In this document: positions 1 through 11,201 of the stretch, piece after piece
How positions within the stretch are numbered: position 1 is the first letter of the stretch
Layout: each line of letters begins with the position of its first letter
From: Astrocystis sublimbata
Taxonomy: Eukaryota; Ascomycota; Sordariomycetes; Xylariales; Xylariaceae
Direction of reading: 5' to 3'
Assembly (NCBI GenBank): GCA_022453515.1
Contig: JAJNNY010000014.1
Location: 124,001 to 188,000 of the forward strand
DNA length: 64,000 nt
Translations under genes and position numbers: made by a program
Notes under the pieces: generated by a model
Told to the model about the DNA's origin: nothing
Seen by the model: only the letters and a program-made list of their open reading frames with translations
The model's database searches: none

Positions 1-2570
1 ATGTGGAGCACCTCTACGCCGCTCCCGAGTGAATTACTAGAGAGCACTAGAGCCCGATTAATCGTCAGGCGATATTTGTTGAGCGATTAGACTTGTTGCC
101 TGTCAGCCCATCAAGAACTGGCTGTTCGAATGTCATGCTAGATGGGTATCATCTCTTCATCCAATCTTACTATTCTACTTCTCTGGGAAGCTTCTCAGGC
201 CAAAGATCACGGTTACGACAGCTTCCGGTGGGCGGTCCCAACCGGGAAAGCTGCGCTCCCCAAATGCTCATGACAAATGGGGTTGATGCTATTTGCGTTG
301 CGAATAATGGAAGCTTCCTACTGCACAACGAATAGCCACGCTGTAGTCGGAACTCCTAAAAGATCACAAGAGTGCTTCTTCGCTATAGAATTCATGAAAA
401 GGGTTCGGGAGACTCATATATAAAGTATTTGAGGGTCACATGTAGCTGACTTTCAGCTACGTTCAGCTCTTTGGCGCCCTTGGTTAACCGTTATGCAGCA
501 TCTCGTAAGGACATGTGACAGGTAGCGCCTGTGCATATTGGATTCGTTGGCCAAGGGAGTTCGAACAGCCGCCTTAGCCATCCTAACACCAGCATCAGGC
601 AAATTCTAGTCAGTACAATATCTGTCAATCAACTCGAAGCGTCGAGGGACAGACCTAGATGCCAAGCTCGCCAGGATCTCTATAAATGAGCTGTAGCTCA
701 AAGTCTTGGGTATCATCAGATGCGGACATCGTGAGAAATGGCGGTTTGAGAGAGTTTAGCGTCAGTTGCAGCGACTGGTTGGGGGTTGCAGGGAAGGGCG
801 CTAAGGGATCGGCTTCTGTAGCCGCCGCGAGAGCTCGACGGCCAATCATCTTGGGAGCTGAAGCTTGCAGTAGAAACCGATGCCTGCTCGCAGGCTTGGC
901 AAGGCACTCTACCTCTCCTTCACATACTAGTACAGGGGCATGAGGGGAGGCTCACCTATCAGTCGGCCTAAGAAATATGGTCTATCCTCTCCTTGAGGGT
1001 TGAAAAAGCAGTGAAAGGTGTTCGCATAACGCCCACATGCGAGGGCATGCGAGGTTCCGCAAAGTGCAAAACGCCCTTGATTCGAATATGCAGTATTGTA
1101 AATGACCGAAGGTCCTTGGGCCTACACCTGAATATAAGCTGCCTCTTCCTGGGGAATGGTCTCAGATGCGCATGGATCCGCCCAGCACGTGTAGGTCGCG
1201 TTGTAGCCGACAATGTTGCATACTTATTAGGTTGCCAATGCGAGCGTGGACCATCTATCTAAGAGACGATGAAATGCAACCCTACTTTGAAGGCTTCAAG
1301 GTACAAACATGTATGATAACTGACTTCCCGTTTGGCTTACGATATAATGTATTATCTCTATGAAGCCGTAATATCGTGAAGTTTGTTTGCAATTCGCGCC
1401 AATCAACCAGTTCCCATGTTGCAAATAGGGTCAAGTTCATTCCATATCCCTCAGCTATTCCTAGGCTGAATTCTGGTCCCTACCTACCTACCTAGGTAGG
1501 TTAGGTAGGCATTAGGTACCTAGCTAGCGTAGATCGCAGCCAAAATGTTGGCGCTTAACACAGTTACAAGTTACAACCCCAGATTTGACCGTATAGATAG
1601 GATTGGCGCTCAGGCGGCTTCCATCAAGCAAGCCACTAAGTCAGAACTCAGAATCTACCCAAGCTAAATCATGGGCCCATCTCTAGAGATGCCGAAGGCC
1701 TTACTTTAACAAGGGACAGACGCCTATTGCCGCATGTCCTAGGACCCAAGCGATTTTCGTAGGGGTTGTTGCCAGGTCCCCCCTGTTCTTCGAGTTACCT
1801 CAAATGGTCGACAAACCAGATTGATTGGTCCTCAGACGACCACAGCGCTTAGCTAACCCATGCTCTATGCGCCCAAAGCTGCACTCTCATCCACTCGACG
1901 GCGGTGGACGCTGGACAAAGCGACGAGAGAGGACAAACAGATGTTCCCTTGGAAAGGCTGGCAGTCAGTTACTCACCAAACAAAGGCTGTCCTAATTACA
2001 GACAGTGCTAGGCCTGCTTCATGTCTGGTCACTTGGACCGTTTGTTTACCGCCATGGGAGGGAGGTACCCATGCACCATTGCGGCTACAACATCGCCCCA
2101 GCCCGCCCCTCCATTCACTTATATATCTTTTGTCGGTGTGTCTGGTTTTTGGATGGCAGCTTGTTACCATTGTTCGTCGTCTTTCTGTTCATGCCCGGTC
2201 TGCACCATTCTGGCAATGGGCTTATGACATAATTCCGTCGTCTCTTTATCCTTCCACCCTCACCGTCGTCTCCTTTTGGGGTTTCGCTTCTTTCTGAGCG
2301 TTTCATTGTCTCCTCGGTTGGCTATCATCCCCTCGCCGTCGCGTTGCCTGACGTAGCTGCGAGGTCATACCCTTCACTACTACCTTCGCTGTATCATATC
2401 AGGTTTTTTCGATTCTCGCTTCGTTCGGTTTCTTCCGAAGGGGGTTGTTTTCTTATTCTCGCTCATTCGATTCTGTGTTTGTGTTGCCAGGCATAGTCCT
2501 GCTTTTCTGTTATCCTTTACAGCCATAGTGACTGCTTTCTATACGGTCGATTTGATATCACCAACTCACC
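1..2570. other. intergenic region upstream of prm1
   Basis: I see no supportable gene. The open frames here are short, overlap on both strands, lack plausible exon partners and match no family I know. A (TACC)n/(GGTA)n palindrome lies at 1481-1509. From about 2340 to 2570 the top strand becomes rich in T and C, as in fungal 5' leaders, and probably includes the prm1 promoter and leader. Confidence 0.6.
1481..1509. repeat. TACC/GGTA palindromic repeat
   Basis: Three TACC units run directly into inverted GGTA units around a CCTAGG centre, so the DNA can fold into a near-perfect hairpin. The same motif recurs elsewhere in intergenic DNA of the window (16419, 23846, 44916, 63334). It looks like a dispersed simple-sequence palindrome rather than an insertion sequence. 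Confidence 0.8.
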
Positions 2571-4733
2571 ATGTCGGCATATCCTTGGAGAGAGAAGGGT
2601 GATTTCCCTCAAGTACCACCTTCTCTTAACCACAATGCACAGGATGCATTCGAAATATCATCATTTAAACAACAAAAGAACGGGGATAACTTACCCCCCG
2701 CCAACTTTCATTCCTCCAGAGTAATTACTCCCTATCTCGGCATACGGTCGCGGTTATCCCAAGTCTGGTTCAACAAGTGGACGGTCCTCATCCTACTTGT
2801 GCTGATCCACTTCCTCATCACCATCGGAAGCCTCAACGACAACCTGTCCGAGGCTAAAGTAAAGGCTACGTCGGCATGCAGCAAGGTCGAAGATGTCGGT
2901 AGCGCTTTCGCTTCCATGCCGCACTACCTGTCGGTCGGCGTCAACCAGCTCACCGCAACGAGCATCACGAAATCAGTCGAGGCTTTGATGAGCGTGATCA
3001 GCATGATCCTCACTGGCGTTGAGCAGCTGATCCTTTTCGTCATTGGCATGATGACTGACACCTATGTCTGCTTGACTGCTATGGTGGTGCATGGTGGCCT
3101 CAACGCATCAGCAGTCGCTGTCGAGAAGACAACCGACGCTCTCAACAAGGCCATCGATGGCGTGGCCGATGGGATTGCCAGCAGCGCAGACGATATTCAG
3201 AAGGTCATCGACAAGGTTTACGACGCTGCCGACAAGGTCGGAGGGATCTTCGGACGCGATGAAGAGCTCATCAAGCGTGGTCTGACCCTTGATGCCTCCG
3301 CTCTCGAGGCGGTCCGATCGGAACTGTTTGGACGCGATGGTGACCTTATGCTCAGGGGCATTCTACCCGACAAGCCGGATCTCGAGACTGCTATCGTCGA
3401 CAAAATGAACGACCTCAAGAATGTGAACATCGATACCAGCGGCTTTGTGCAGGGCCTGGACGACCTCAACGACAAGATCCCTACCTTCGATGAGCTGAAG
3501 GACCTGACCAAGAAAGCTGTGGGAATACCGTTCGATTTGATCCGCGCCGAGCTCGACAAGGCATACGGCAACTGGTCCTTCGACCACAACGCCTTCCCCA
3601 TTGCCCAGAAGGAGTCGCTTTCTTTCTGCTCCGACAACGACGGCCTCGTCAAGTTCTTCGAAACTCTGTTCAGCATCGCCTACAACGCCAAGATTGCCGC
3701 CATCGTCATCCTCGCCTTCCTCGCCGTCGCCGTTTGCGTCCCGGTATACATCCTCGAGAAGCGCCGCTGGCACAGACAGCAAGAGCTCGCTCCCCAAGCC
3801 GTGGACATGCTCGACTACGGCCAGATGTACTCGTCTCCCCTCGCGGCCCGCGTCGGCCTGGCCACCTCCAGGAAGATCGGAGGCAAGAGCGAGCCGCGCA
3901 AGATCATGACGCGGTGGTTCATCAACTACGCGACATCACTCCCCGCCCTCTTCGTCCTCTCCCTCGCCCTAGCAGGCTTCTTCTCTTGCATCTGGCAAGC
4001 GATCCTGCTGCGGAAGATCGAGAACGAGGTCCCGGCACTCAGCGACAAAGTCGGCGACTTCGCCGAGAACGTCGTCACGTCCCTGCAGAACGTATCGCAG
4101 AAATGGTCCGACGACGCCAACGGCGTCCTGCTGCACTTCAGCGGCGAGATCAACGACGACATCCTCGGAAAAGTAACCAACGGCACCGCCGCCATCAACG
4201 ACACGCTGAACGTCTTCATGAGCGAGATCGACAAGGGGATCAACTTCGCCTTCGGCGACACACTCTTCAAGGACCTGGCGACGGAAGCCGTGCGGTGTCT
4301 CCTGGGTCTCAAGATCGAGTCTGTGCAGAAGGGCCTGACCTGGGTCCACGACCACGCCCACATCGACTTCCCCATGTTCCCGAACGACGTCTTCTCCGTC
4401 GGCGCAGGCGACTCGATCAAATCCGACTCGTCACTGACGACGTTCCTGGCGTCGCCTTCCGCCGTCACCACCGACGAGATCACCGGCGCCGTGCAGCACG
4501 TCGTCAACTGGCTGCGCAACCAGATCATCCAGCAGGCGCTCATCTCGACGGGGCTGCTGCTGATATACGTCGTGGCCGTGCTATTGGCGATGATGCGCGC
4601 CATGTATGTCCTCATCACGCCGGCGAAGCACACGTTTAGCGAGACGACGAATTACCAAGACGGCGATGCCGCGAGTGGGCGGACGAGCGGGTTTGATCCG
4701 GCGTACACACACGGGCCGCCGATTGTGAGGTAG
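2571..4733 (+). CDS. prm1: Plasma membrane fusion protein Prm1
   Basis: This 720-residue intronless protein matches fungal Prm1, a multispanning plasma-membrane protein that helps the two bilayers merge during cell-cell fusion in mating and, in filamentous fungi, hyphal or germling fusion. Hydrophobic segments are visible near residues 70-90, 142-174, 374-395, 457-480 and 656-683, separated by two long extracytoplasmic loops rich in amphipathic, heptad-like Asp/Lys/Val/Ile stretches. Several N-glycosylation sequons (for example NGT and NDT near residue 545) sit in the second loop. The order of segments and the length agree with the family. The ATG is the first in frame after a pyrimidine-rich leader and is preceded by CACC, a good fungal start context. 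The tail after the last membrane segment is short and hydrophilic. No neighbour is functionally linked. Confidence 0.9.
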   Translation: MSAYPWREKGDFPQVPPSLNHNAQDAFEISSFKQQKNGDNLPPANFHSSRVITPYLGIRSRLSQVWFNKWTVLILLVLIHFLITIGSLNDNLSEAKVKATSACSKVEDVGSAFASMPHYLSVGVNQLTATSITKSVEALMSVISMILTGVEQLILFVIGMMTDTYVCLTAMVVHGGLNASAVAVEKTTDALNKAIDGVADGIASSADDIQKVIDKVYDAADKVGGIFGRDEELIKRGLTLDASALEAVRSELFGRDGDLMLRGILPDKPDLETAIVDKMNDLKNVNIDTSGFVQGLDDLNDKIPTFDELKDLTKKAVGIPFDLIRAELDKAYGNWSFDHNAFPIAQKESLSFCSDNDGLVKFFETLFSIAYNAKIAAIVILAFLAVAVCVPVYILEKRRWHRQQELAPQAVDMLDYGQMYSSPLAARVGLATSRKIGGKSEPRKIMTRWFINYATSLPALFVLSLALAGFFSCIWQAILLRKIENEVPALSDKVGDFAENVVTSLQNVSQKWSDDANGVLLHFSGEINDDILGKVTNGTAAINDTLNVFMSEIDKGINFAFGDTLFKDLATEAVRCLLGLKIESVQKGLTWVHDHAHIDFPMFPNDVFSVGAGDSIKSDSSLTTFLASPSAVTTDEITGAVQHVVNWLRNQIIQQALISTGLLLIYVVAVLLAMMRAMYVLITPAKHTFSETTNYQDGDAASGRTSGFDPAYTHGPPIVR

Positions 4734-5790
4734 ATCCATCTATTCCACGGATATGGGTACGGATGGGTTTGACGATCTCATGATTTCATACGACATCTCT
4801 CGCTTCTTCTTATGTCAGACGGCGGGCAAAAGGGGCGGACCTCCACAACACATCTCAACTTGATCTTGACCTTGACCGGACTCGAGGATCAGTGGCATCT
4901 ATGGCGATGACACACGCATTGCGTTGATTTAAACCCTTTTCTCTCTTTTTTTTGTTTCTCATTCAGCTTCTGCTTGACTCATTAAAGTCGTGGGACATTT
5001 GGCGTTTAGGTAAAGAAGAAACAGGCTGGCTGGCTTACGCCCGGGGTTGTCTTGCATTTTTCGCGTTGTGCAACGCAACGCTCTTCCTCTGTGACGAAGA
5101 AAGACCCGGCCGAACTAGACTGGCTCGATGACACCTATCCATATAGATACGATATCTTTGTCATCCCGGGGTGTTGGCGGCGGCGGCGGCGTTTTAATAT
5201 ACCACGATTTTCGAATCATGTTTTTTTCGAAGGAGGTTGGATGATCTATATATAAAGGGGGTGGTTGGAAAGAGATGTCTGAGGAAGAGATTGGGTAGAC
5301 GGGAGGACAGTGAGAACCAAAGGAGACGGGAACTGTATTGATCAAGTCATAGACAAGCTACTCAGATACCCCCCAAATGGATCTCGCCTCTTATTATTAA
5401 TTATGTTGTGTACTTCTTGCAGGCGTGAGACCCGCTACAATATGCATGTTGGTGAACATACATCAACTCAGCGGCAAACACCTCGCTCTATAGGCCAACT
5501 GCGGGTCACCGAGGGGAATATGGTATCACTACTCTACAAGAATCGTGCTCCTGGGCCATGACTTGGGTCAAGCAAATGTAGGATGGATACTTGAAACTAA
5601 TTAAGGTGGTAAAGCCGTGGAATTAAGTGCTATGCAAAACCTATCATACATAAGCTGATGGAACAATATTGAGGACAAGACGCTGGGTATAGGTGCATGC
5701 GAAAAAATATTGTTGTAAAACTCCTCAATCAGACGGTCCGCCAAAAAAGCGCCCCGAGCAGCTCGTTATGCCTTGCTTGTTTGTCATGTG
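4734..5790. other. intergenic region between prm1 and the PEX14-like locus
   Basis: This is the shared 3' flank of prm1 (+) and the PEX14-like locus (-). A TATA-like CTATATATAAAGGG lies near 5245-5260 but no credible plus-strand gene follows it. A run of GGC triplets at about 5178-5193 is a small simple repeat. I see nothing else. Confidence 0.5.
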
Positions 5791-6285
5791 TCATAGCTTC
5801 GATAGCTTTGATGGCTTGGAGAACTCCCTGTACAGTTCGTACTTGGGGGTAATGTACAATTCGGGTGAATTGCTAGGCGAATCAATCATCACAGGCACAG
5901 TTGCGGGACGAGACATGTCAGTATATCGTAGTCTCTTGAATGTTAGCTTGTCCGCCAAACTGATGAGTCCGGAGGCTCACCTTGGCAAGCCGGCTCTCGC
6001 TTTGACGATTCGGTATTGGCTGTCGATGATGTGCGGGAGGCAGGGTGTAATAGGTTGCGGTGTGTACAGTCCCTCCTGCGCGCGTCTTTCAAGGAATCGA
6101 GTGGTATGAGACCTAAATGCCGTCTTTATTTCATCGACTTGAGTTGAGGAGAGCTCAGAGGCCACGGCATCAGAGCACTCAATCGACGACCAAGGAAATT
6201 GCGGACGATGCTTGGGTTTGTGTTTCTCAGAGTTTCGAGGCACTTCGGCTGGGGTCGTGTGGCCAGAGACAGTTGATTCAGAGTT
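5791..6285 (-). other. Spliced open frame downstream of the PEX14-like stop, ending in SKL
   Basis: Directly after the TAG of the PEX14-like gene the same minus-strand frame stays open for 102 codons (6285 to 5980). It then meets a convincing intron at 5980-5933: donor GTGAGC, branch CTAAC, acceptor AG, 48 nt. Splicing joins it in frame to 47 more codons (5932-5794) and a TGA at 5793-5791. The spliced peptide is basic and Pro/Ser-rich and its last residues are KPSKLSKL, so it ends in the canonical peroxisomal signal SKL. There is no ATG in the first exon. The first ATG is at 5916 and would give only a 41-residue peptide ending in SKL. It could be a readthrough or spliced C-terminal extension of the peroxin, a separate small gene, or a 3' UTR. 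I match it to no known family. Confidence 0.4.
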
Positions 6286-7416
6286 CTATCTCGTCGCCAC
6301 TGCAGGGAAGCTTCTGGAGCTCAGGAAGATGCCCTTGACACTGCGGATCGCATCCTTGGTCTTCTTGAACTCGTCGTTCGGGTCCGCGCTCTGGCCGTAT
6401 CCCAGCCCGCCCATTGTCGAGAAATCCTGAACAGGAGGGTATCCGATCTTGTCCACCTGATCGCGGATTTCGCCGATCGATGTTCGCAAGTCGGCGTTGC
6501 CTTCGGCTCTCTGCGTATGCATGAGTGTCAACTCACGGAGCAAAGCACTGATGGACGATAGTCGGTCTGCCTGGACATCAACTGGTTTCTGGTTGCTGGA
6601 AGCAGCGGCTGTTGTGGCCCCGACGACAGAAGGAGGTGGTGACGTCTGTGTCCCGATATCACGGTGGAAGAGCTCAGTTGGATCGCTCGTGATACTATCA
6701 TTGTCATCCACAGCTCGGTCCAAGAGTTGGGACTTCAGTGGCTTCCCATTCTTGTATGGCACCTCGCTCGCGGTGCTCTCGAGTTTCTCGACCAGTTGCG
6801 ACATTTTTTCATTGACGTGTTCGTAATAGTCGGAGCGCGCCTCGTTGAGATTATCGACCATGGGCCTAATTACGAGGCCCGAGATTCCGTAGAGAAGAGC
6901 CCATATGCCGCCTGAGACGGCGAGAATGTTAGTCAGGCGCGATGGGGTGATCAAGGGCGGTGGGCGTTGAGGCTTTGTGAGAAACTCGGGATAGGTAATG
7001 ATGGGGGCGCGGCTTTCGGTCGTGAAAGAAGGCGCTGGCGGATTGCTCCGAGGGGAAGATTCTGATGTTGCTGAAGCGCTATTGTTTGTGGGCATCGAGA
7101 TCGCTTCGTTCCTATCCGACTGGGTGTCTATCTCGTTGTCTGCGCCATCTGGTGTTGCGGTAGATTCTACGGCTGGCGGAGTGACAGCGGATTCGTCGTC
7201 GTCACGGGGTTCGTTGAGCAAAGTTGTGACTTGCGAATCATCAAGACCTTTGCTTTTCAGAAAAATGCGTTTCTCTTCGGGGCTGGAGGCCTTCACAGTC
7301 TCGTGGTCAAGAAACTTGCGAGCGTGTTCCAAGGTGGTATTTTCGGGCTCGGAGGTGGTATCGGGATTGGTGTTGTCTTGCTGCCAGGCAGGTATAGCCG
7401 GCTTATCTGACGCCAT
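6286..7416 (-). CDS. PEX14-like peroxin (Pex14/17, Pex33-type)
   Basis: A 376-residue protein. Residues about 29-67 (ARKFL...SSPEEKR..FLKSKGL) match the conserved N-terminal helical domain of Pex14, which in the family binds WxxxF motifs of Pex5 and Pex19 at the peroxisomal docking complex. A low-complexity Ser/Thr/Asp/Pro linker follows, then a single hydrophobic segment at about 162-183, a coiled-coil-like stretch (residues 187-214), a charged region and a C-terminal RSFPAVATR. The protein begins with a short extension before the Pex14 domain instead of starting with it, which fits the second, Pex14/17 (Pex33-like) paralogue of filamentous fungi better than canonical Pex14. That assignment is from memory. 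Intronless as read. The TAG at 6288-6286 is followed in the same frame by an unusual open, spliced extension that ends in SKL (separate entry). Confidence 0.72.
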   Translation of the reverse strand: MASDKPAIPAWQQDNTNPDTTSEPENTTLEHARKFLDHETVKASSPEEKRIFLKSKGLDDSQVTTLLNEPRDDDESAVTPPAVESTATPDGADNEIDTQSDRNEAISMPTNNSASATSESSPRSNPPAPSFTTESRAPIITYPEFLTKPQRPPPLITPSRLTNILAVSGGIWALLYGISGLVIRPMVDNLNEARSDYYEHVNEKMSQLVEKLESTASEVPYKNGKPLKSQLLDRAVDDNDSITSDPTELFHRDIGTQTSPPPSVVGATTAAASSNQKPVDVQADRLSSISALLRELTLMHTQRAEGNADLRTSIGEIRDQVDKIGYPPVQDFSTMGGLGYGQSADPNDEFKKTKDAIRSVKGIFLSSRSFPAVATR

Positions 7417-9853
7417 ATCGAGGGAGTCTTTGACGATGTTGGTCCAAGGCTCCGGGTAGCGAACAATTTGTTGACGTTGAGACCTGGATGCTGTAGCCTG
7501 TAGGTATGATGGGAGTATTTGCTGTAATGCAGAGAGTCAAAAGGAAGTTTCCCAGCAGGAGCCAAGGTAGGTAGCGTCCACGGTAGGCCTGCCTCGGCAT
7601 ATGCAACCGAGGAGTTGGGTACAGGTACTTAGGTACTCGCATTGCTGGGCGGGCTAGGGCGACAGGGGTCATTTGCTCATATGTACCTTGTAACAGACCT
7701 TGCCAACACGTTACCTCCCTACGAGTACAGACAACCGCGACTCAATGGTGGGGTGCTCCCGCGTCGATGCCTGCATATATGTTCGTGTATGTGTGGTATC
7801 TTGTGATATCCGATTGCTATCTACATGGATCGTTTGTGAATGAATCACTCTAGTTTTTTTCAGTTTTTTGTTTCTTCCTTTTTACGACAAGAATGAGCTT
7901 TTATATATCTGATGCCTCGCGAGTGAGGTACGGTACAGTGAGAGCTGAGATCTAAAGATCTGGGAAGCTACATGACTAGAGCCAGCCAAAATGACCAGAA
8001 ATGGTTAGACAATTAAGACTAAAATTCACTAAGCTCAATCGAGGCAGCAGCTATCTATCTAAATGTACATGATACCAGCACGTGATAGTGCTTGTCGCGC
8101 TCTGGCGTACTGTCCTCAGCTCGCTCGTAGGCCTGATGCTATGAGGTGGGCTATTGCTTTGGCATTGGCGCTCATTCATCTCTGCAATTTCAAGTGCCAA
8201 CCTGGTCGCTGTTACTTATTTATCCAAACATTGTCTACCTCCTTGAACAGCACCACCCGCTACAGGCTTCTTTCCAGAGCACAAGCTTCTCAGTCCTGCT
8301 GCTGATTGTCTTGGTATTACACTCACCGCCAAGACGAGAAACGTAGGTAAGCTTTCGCAGGCCAAACAAGTTTCCGCTTCCGGGTGTCACCGGCATCTCG
8401 TTGGAACGGTCGCTCGGTGTGTGAGTTGTAGCATTGCCTTCTGCTACGCTGCACTTTTGTCCGACACAAGCCAGTATCTCCACACATGAGACCGGTGGTC
8501 GTAGGGAGCTGAAGAGAGCGAGCACTGCTTCCAAATCGCCACGCCGGCATCCAGTCGCTAGCCACAGTGAATTCCGAGTTTTGCGACGTCAGTCTGACCA
8601 AAGTCTTCCTTCTGGTGAGTGCCGATGATTTTGCTGTCGTTATCGTTGTTATTGGCGTCGCTGTCCGCCTCCACACTGTCACGATCCTATTTCGAATGTG
8701 TCCTTTGCCCGAACCAGCAGAAGGGAGTAGTAGAAGTTCTGCCGTGAGCCCAGAAATCCCAGATGCTCGAAGAGTCAAAGTCCATGTAAATCAGCAGGGC
8801 TACGTTGAGGTAAACGACGCCATTGGTAGTTTGCATCTGTGACGAAACGTCCAACTCGATATGGTTGCACAGACCTAAAAGCTGGGACGAGTGTTCTCAC
8901 CGGCGAATGTCGCTCTCACTTTGATTGACGGAGGGGGCGGAGATCAAGGATTTATGGATCGATCAATCAGGAAGCGTCCCCTCCATACAGACAATGAGAC
9001 CTCCCTACGTACGACGTGCGGCTGGGCTGATCCCAGCTGGGAAGCGTCGCTTTGTGGATTACTACTGCAGCAGAAGTGTCTATTTTTTCAATAGTCCTCT
9101 GCTGCTAAAGTCCCAAGCCCGCTGAGCTGACAAGTGTCAGCCGTACAGATGGCGAGGCATTGAGAGGAGCAACAACGTCGCAACACGCAACACCAAGCGC
9201 AGGGGCGAAGAAAAGAAGAAGGCAAGGGGCAAGGGCAAGGGGTACGAATGAGGAGGAGCACGGCAAAGGGCAAGGAGGCTGCTGTTTGCTGTTGTCGCCG
9301 ACGTACCTACTTTGTCACCAAGTGGTTAAGGGTTAAGGTTCCTCCAATCGCCATATCCCAATCCAGTCGCGGCCAGACCACCAGCCCCAATCAAAGAGCC
9401 GGCCATCACATAATCACATAAGCCCTGCGGCAACCTGCCTTCGTCATCGGCCGTTTGCTGCGCCGGACGTGTCGCGGTCCTTCCTGACTGTTGGGTCTCG
9501 GCGCAAGAGCTCATCCCCAATCATGCCAATCATGCCAATCGCTCCATGCATTATACATTATACCTCGCACACGCATCCGCCGCCGCACATAAGCCACCTT
9601 TAAAATTCAACCTCGCACCCTACATACATCATCACCAGCTAGCTGGTTGTACAGTGCCCCCAACCCTCGTATAGCGGCGACGACGACAGCATCGTTGTCG
9701 ACGAAGTTCTTTTTTATTTTAGACACACGAAAGGACCAGTAGACTAGTCGGGTCGGCATTCCTTGATATTACATTGTTTCGGCCTACATTCACTTTCTCC
9801 TGTCACCGGACATTCACAACCTTGCATGTTGCGGCATACGGAATATAACCAAC
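7417..9853. other. intergenic region with divergent promoters of PEX14-like and ies2 genes
   Basis: The two flanking genes diverge, so this 2.4 kb includes both promoters. The minus-strand frame at 8323-8778 and the small plus-strand frames around 8434-8842 are Ser/Thr/Arg-rich, lack introns that would extend them, and look like chance frames. No RNA gene or mobile element is recognised. The 150 bp before 9854 resemble an ies2 5' leader. Confidence 0.5.
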
Positions 9854-11201
9854 ATGTCGTCTCGTCCACGTCGCGCTGCGGCCCAGCGGGCGTACAAGAC
9901 CATGACTGACATGGTCGTTAGCGACAACGTTACTAGCAGTCGGACCGGCAAAATCATGTCTTCGAGGTCGTCACGCCGAACTGAGGGTAAGAGCGCCGCG
10001 GCATCACTCTCGCGCGGCCATCCTTCCTTACCCTCAGATTCTGACGATCATGTTCATCTCACAGTTAAGCTTCCCGCAAGCAAGCTCCGCCAAGCCACTT
10101 CCAGCAACACCGTTCGTGAGAACTTCAGTGGCGGCGAGATCGTGGAGGGCAAGAGGAGTCGGGCTCAGAAGAAGAGCTATGTCGTCGAGACCAGTGAAGA
10201 CGAGGAGGAGGAGGATGAGGATGCCGAGGGGGACGACGATGACATGATGGACGACGATGAGGAGGATGCCGAGGGCGAAATCGTCGTTGATGATACCATG
10301 GATATCGACGCCGAAGGAGATGACGATGACGAGGATGCCGAAGGCGAAGATGACGACATGGACATGAGCGTCATCCCCCCGCCAGCCCCCGTTGTCAAAG
10401 TCTCGAAGCCGCCTGTTAAGAAAAAGGGTACTGCTAAAGCCAAGACAACGGCGAAGCCGGCTGCTTCTCGAGCTTCGGCCGCTCACGCTAAGGACAGTGA
10501 CGACGAAGAGCTCAGTGAACTGGACAGTGATGTCGACGACATTCAAGACACCGTCAACGTCGGTGGCGGTGACGAGGATGCCGAAGGCGAAGACGAAGAT
10601 ATCGAAGAGGAAGAGCCTGCCGGAGATGATGGCCTTGGAAGCGACGAAGAGGGCAGTCAGGATGAGATCCCAGACTTGACTAAGATGACAAAGCGACAGC
10701 GTGCTCGCTTCGAAGAGAACGAGGAAGGACTCTTGAAGCTCTCTGACGGTAGGCCATGCAGGGCTGTGAGACTTTACCACGTCTGTGCGCTAACTATACT
10801 ACAGAGGTACAAGCCAAGAAGGTCTTTACGGCCGAAGAGCTATCTATGCGCCGCGCCGAGATGGCCCGACGTCGACGGAACCTTAGTGACAAACGCAATG
10901 AGGAAGTCAAGGTAAGAAGCCTCACACAGGATTCACCACATGAAAGAATTATCCTGTTTCGTCACTCGAGTAACACTGGATATTACAGATGGAAACTATC
11001 AACAAGCTGCTCAAGAAGCAAGCGCCGAAGACCAAGGGTAAAGGCCAGGCTGGACTCGACGAATTGTCGGAGCGCGACGGCCAGAAGCCAAGTCCCATCT
11101 TTGTGAGATGGGTGAGCAACAAGGACGGGTGCCGAGTTTCTGTCCCCGAGGAGATTATGGCCGGTCCTGCTGGCAATGTTTTCGTGAAGCCGAAGGCGTA
11201 G
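9854..11201 (+). CDS. ies2: INO80 chromatin remodelling complex subunit Ies2 (PAPA-1 type)
   Basis: Three exons, 9854-10748, 10805-10911 and 10989-11201, give a 404-residue protein. The first intron has a GCTAACTA branch sequence and the second a GTAAGA donor, and both joins keep the frame. The C-terminal third (from about residue 275: TKRQRARFEE, then VFTAEE..MRRAEMARRRRNLS) is the PAPA-1-like conserved region of Ies2/INO80B, which in yeast helps anchor and activate the Ino80 ATPase for nucleosome sliding in the nucleus. The N-terminal half is disordered and very acidic (about residues 116-173 and 242-266), with repeated EDAEG units between basic Lys/Ala-rich linkers. A final segment, IFVRWVSNKDG, is typical of fungal orthologues. 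The antisense open frame over the acidic part is a codon-bias shadow. Confidence 0.88.

Noticed and set aside
5240..5261. TATA-like box CTATATATAAAG
   Set aside because: No credible plus-strand gene follows within 1 kb. Treated as chance AT-rich sequence.
8323..8778. 151-codon minus-strand frame
   Set aside because: Ser/Thr/Arg-rich shadow-like composition, overlapping frames on both strands, no splice partners and no motif.
10034..10780. 248-codon minus-strand open frame rich in Val, Ile and Leu
   Set aside because: It is the exact antisense of the acidic Asp/Glu tract of ies2. GAC/GAT/GAG codons read backwards as Val/Ile/Leu/Ser, so it is a shadow.
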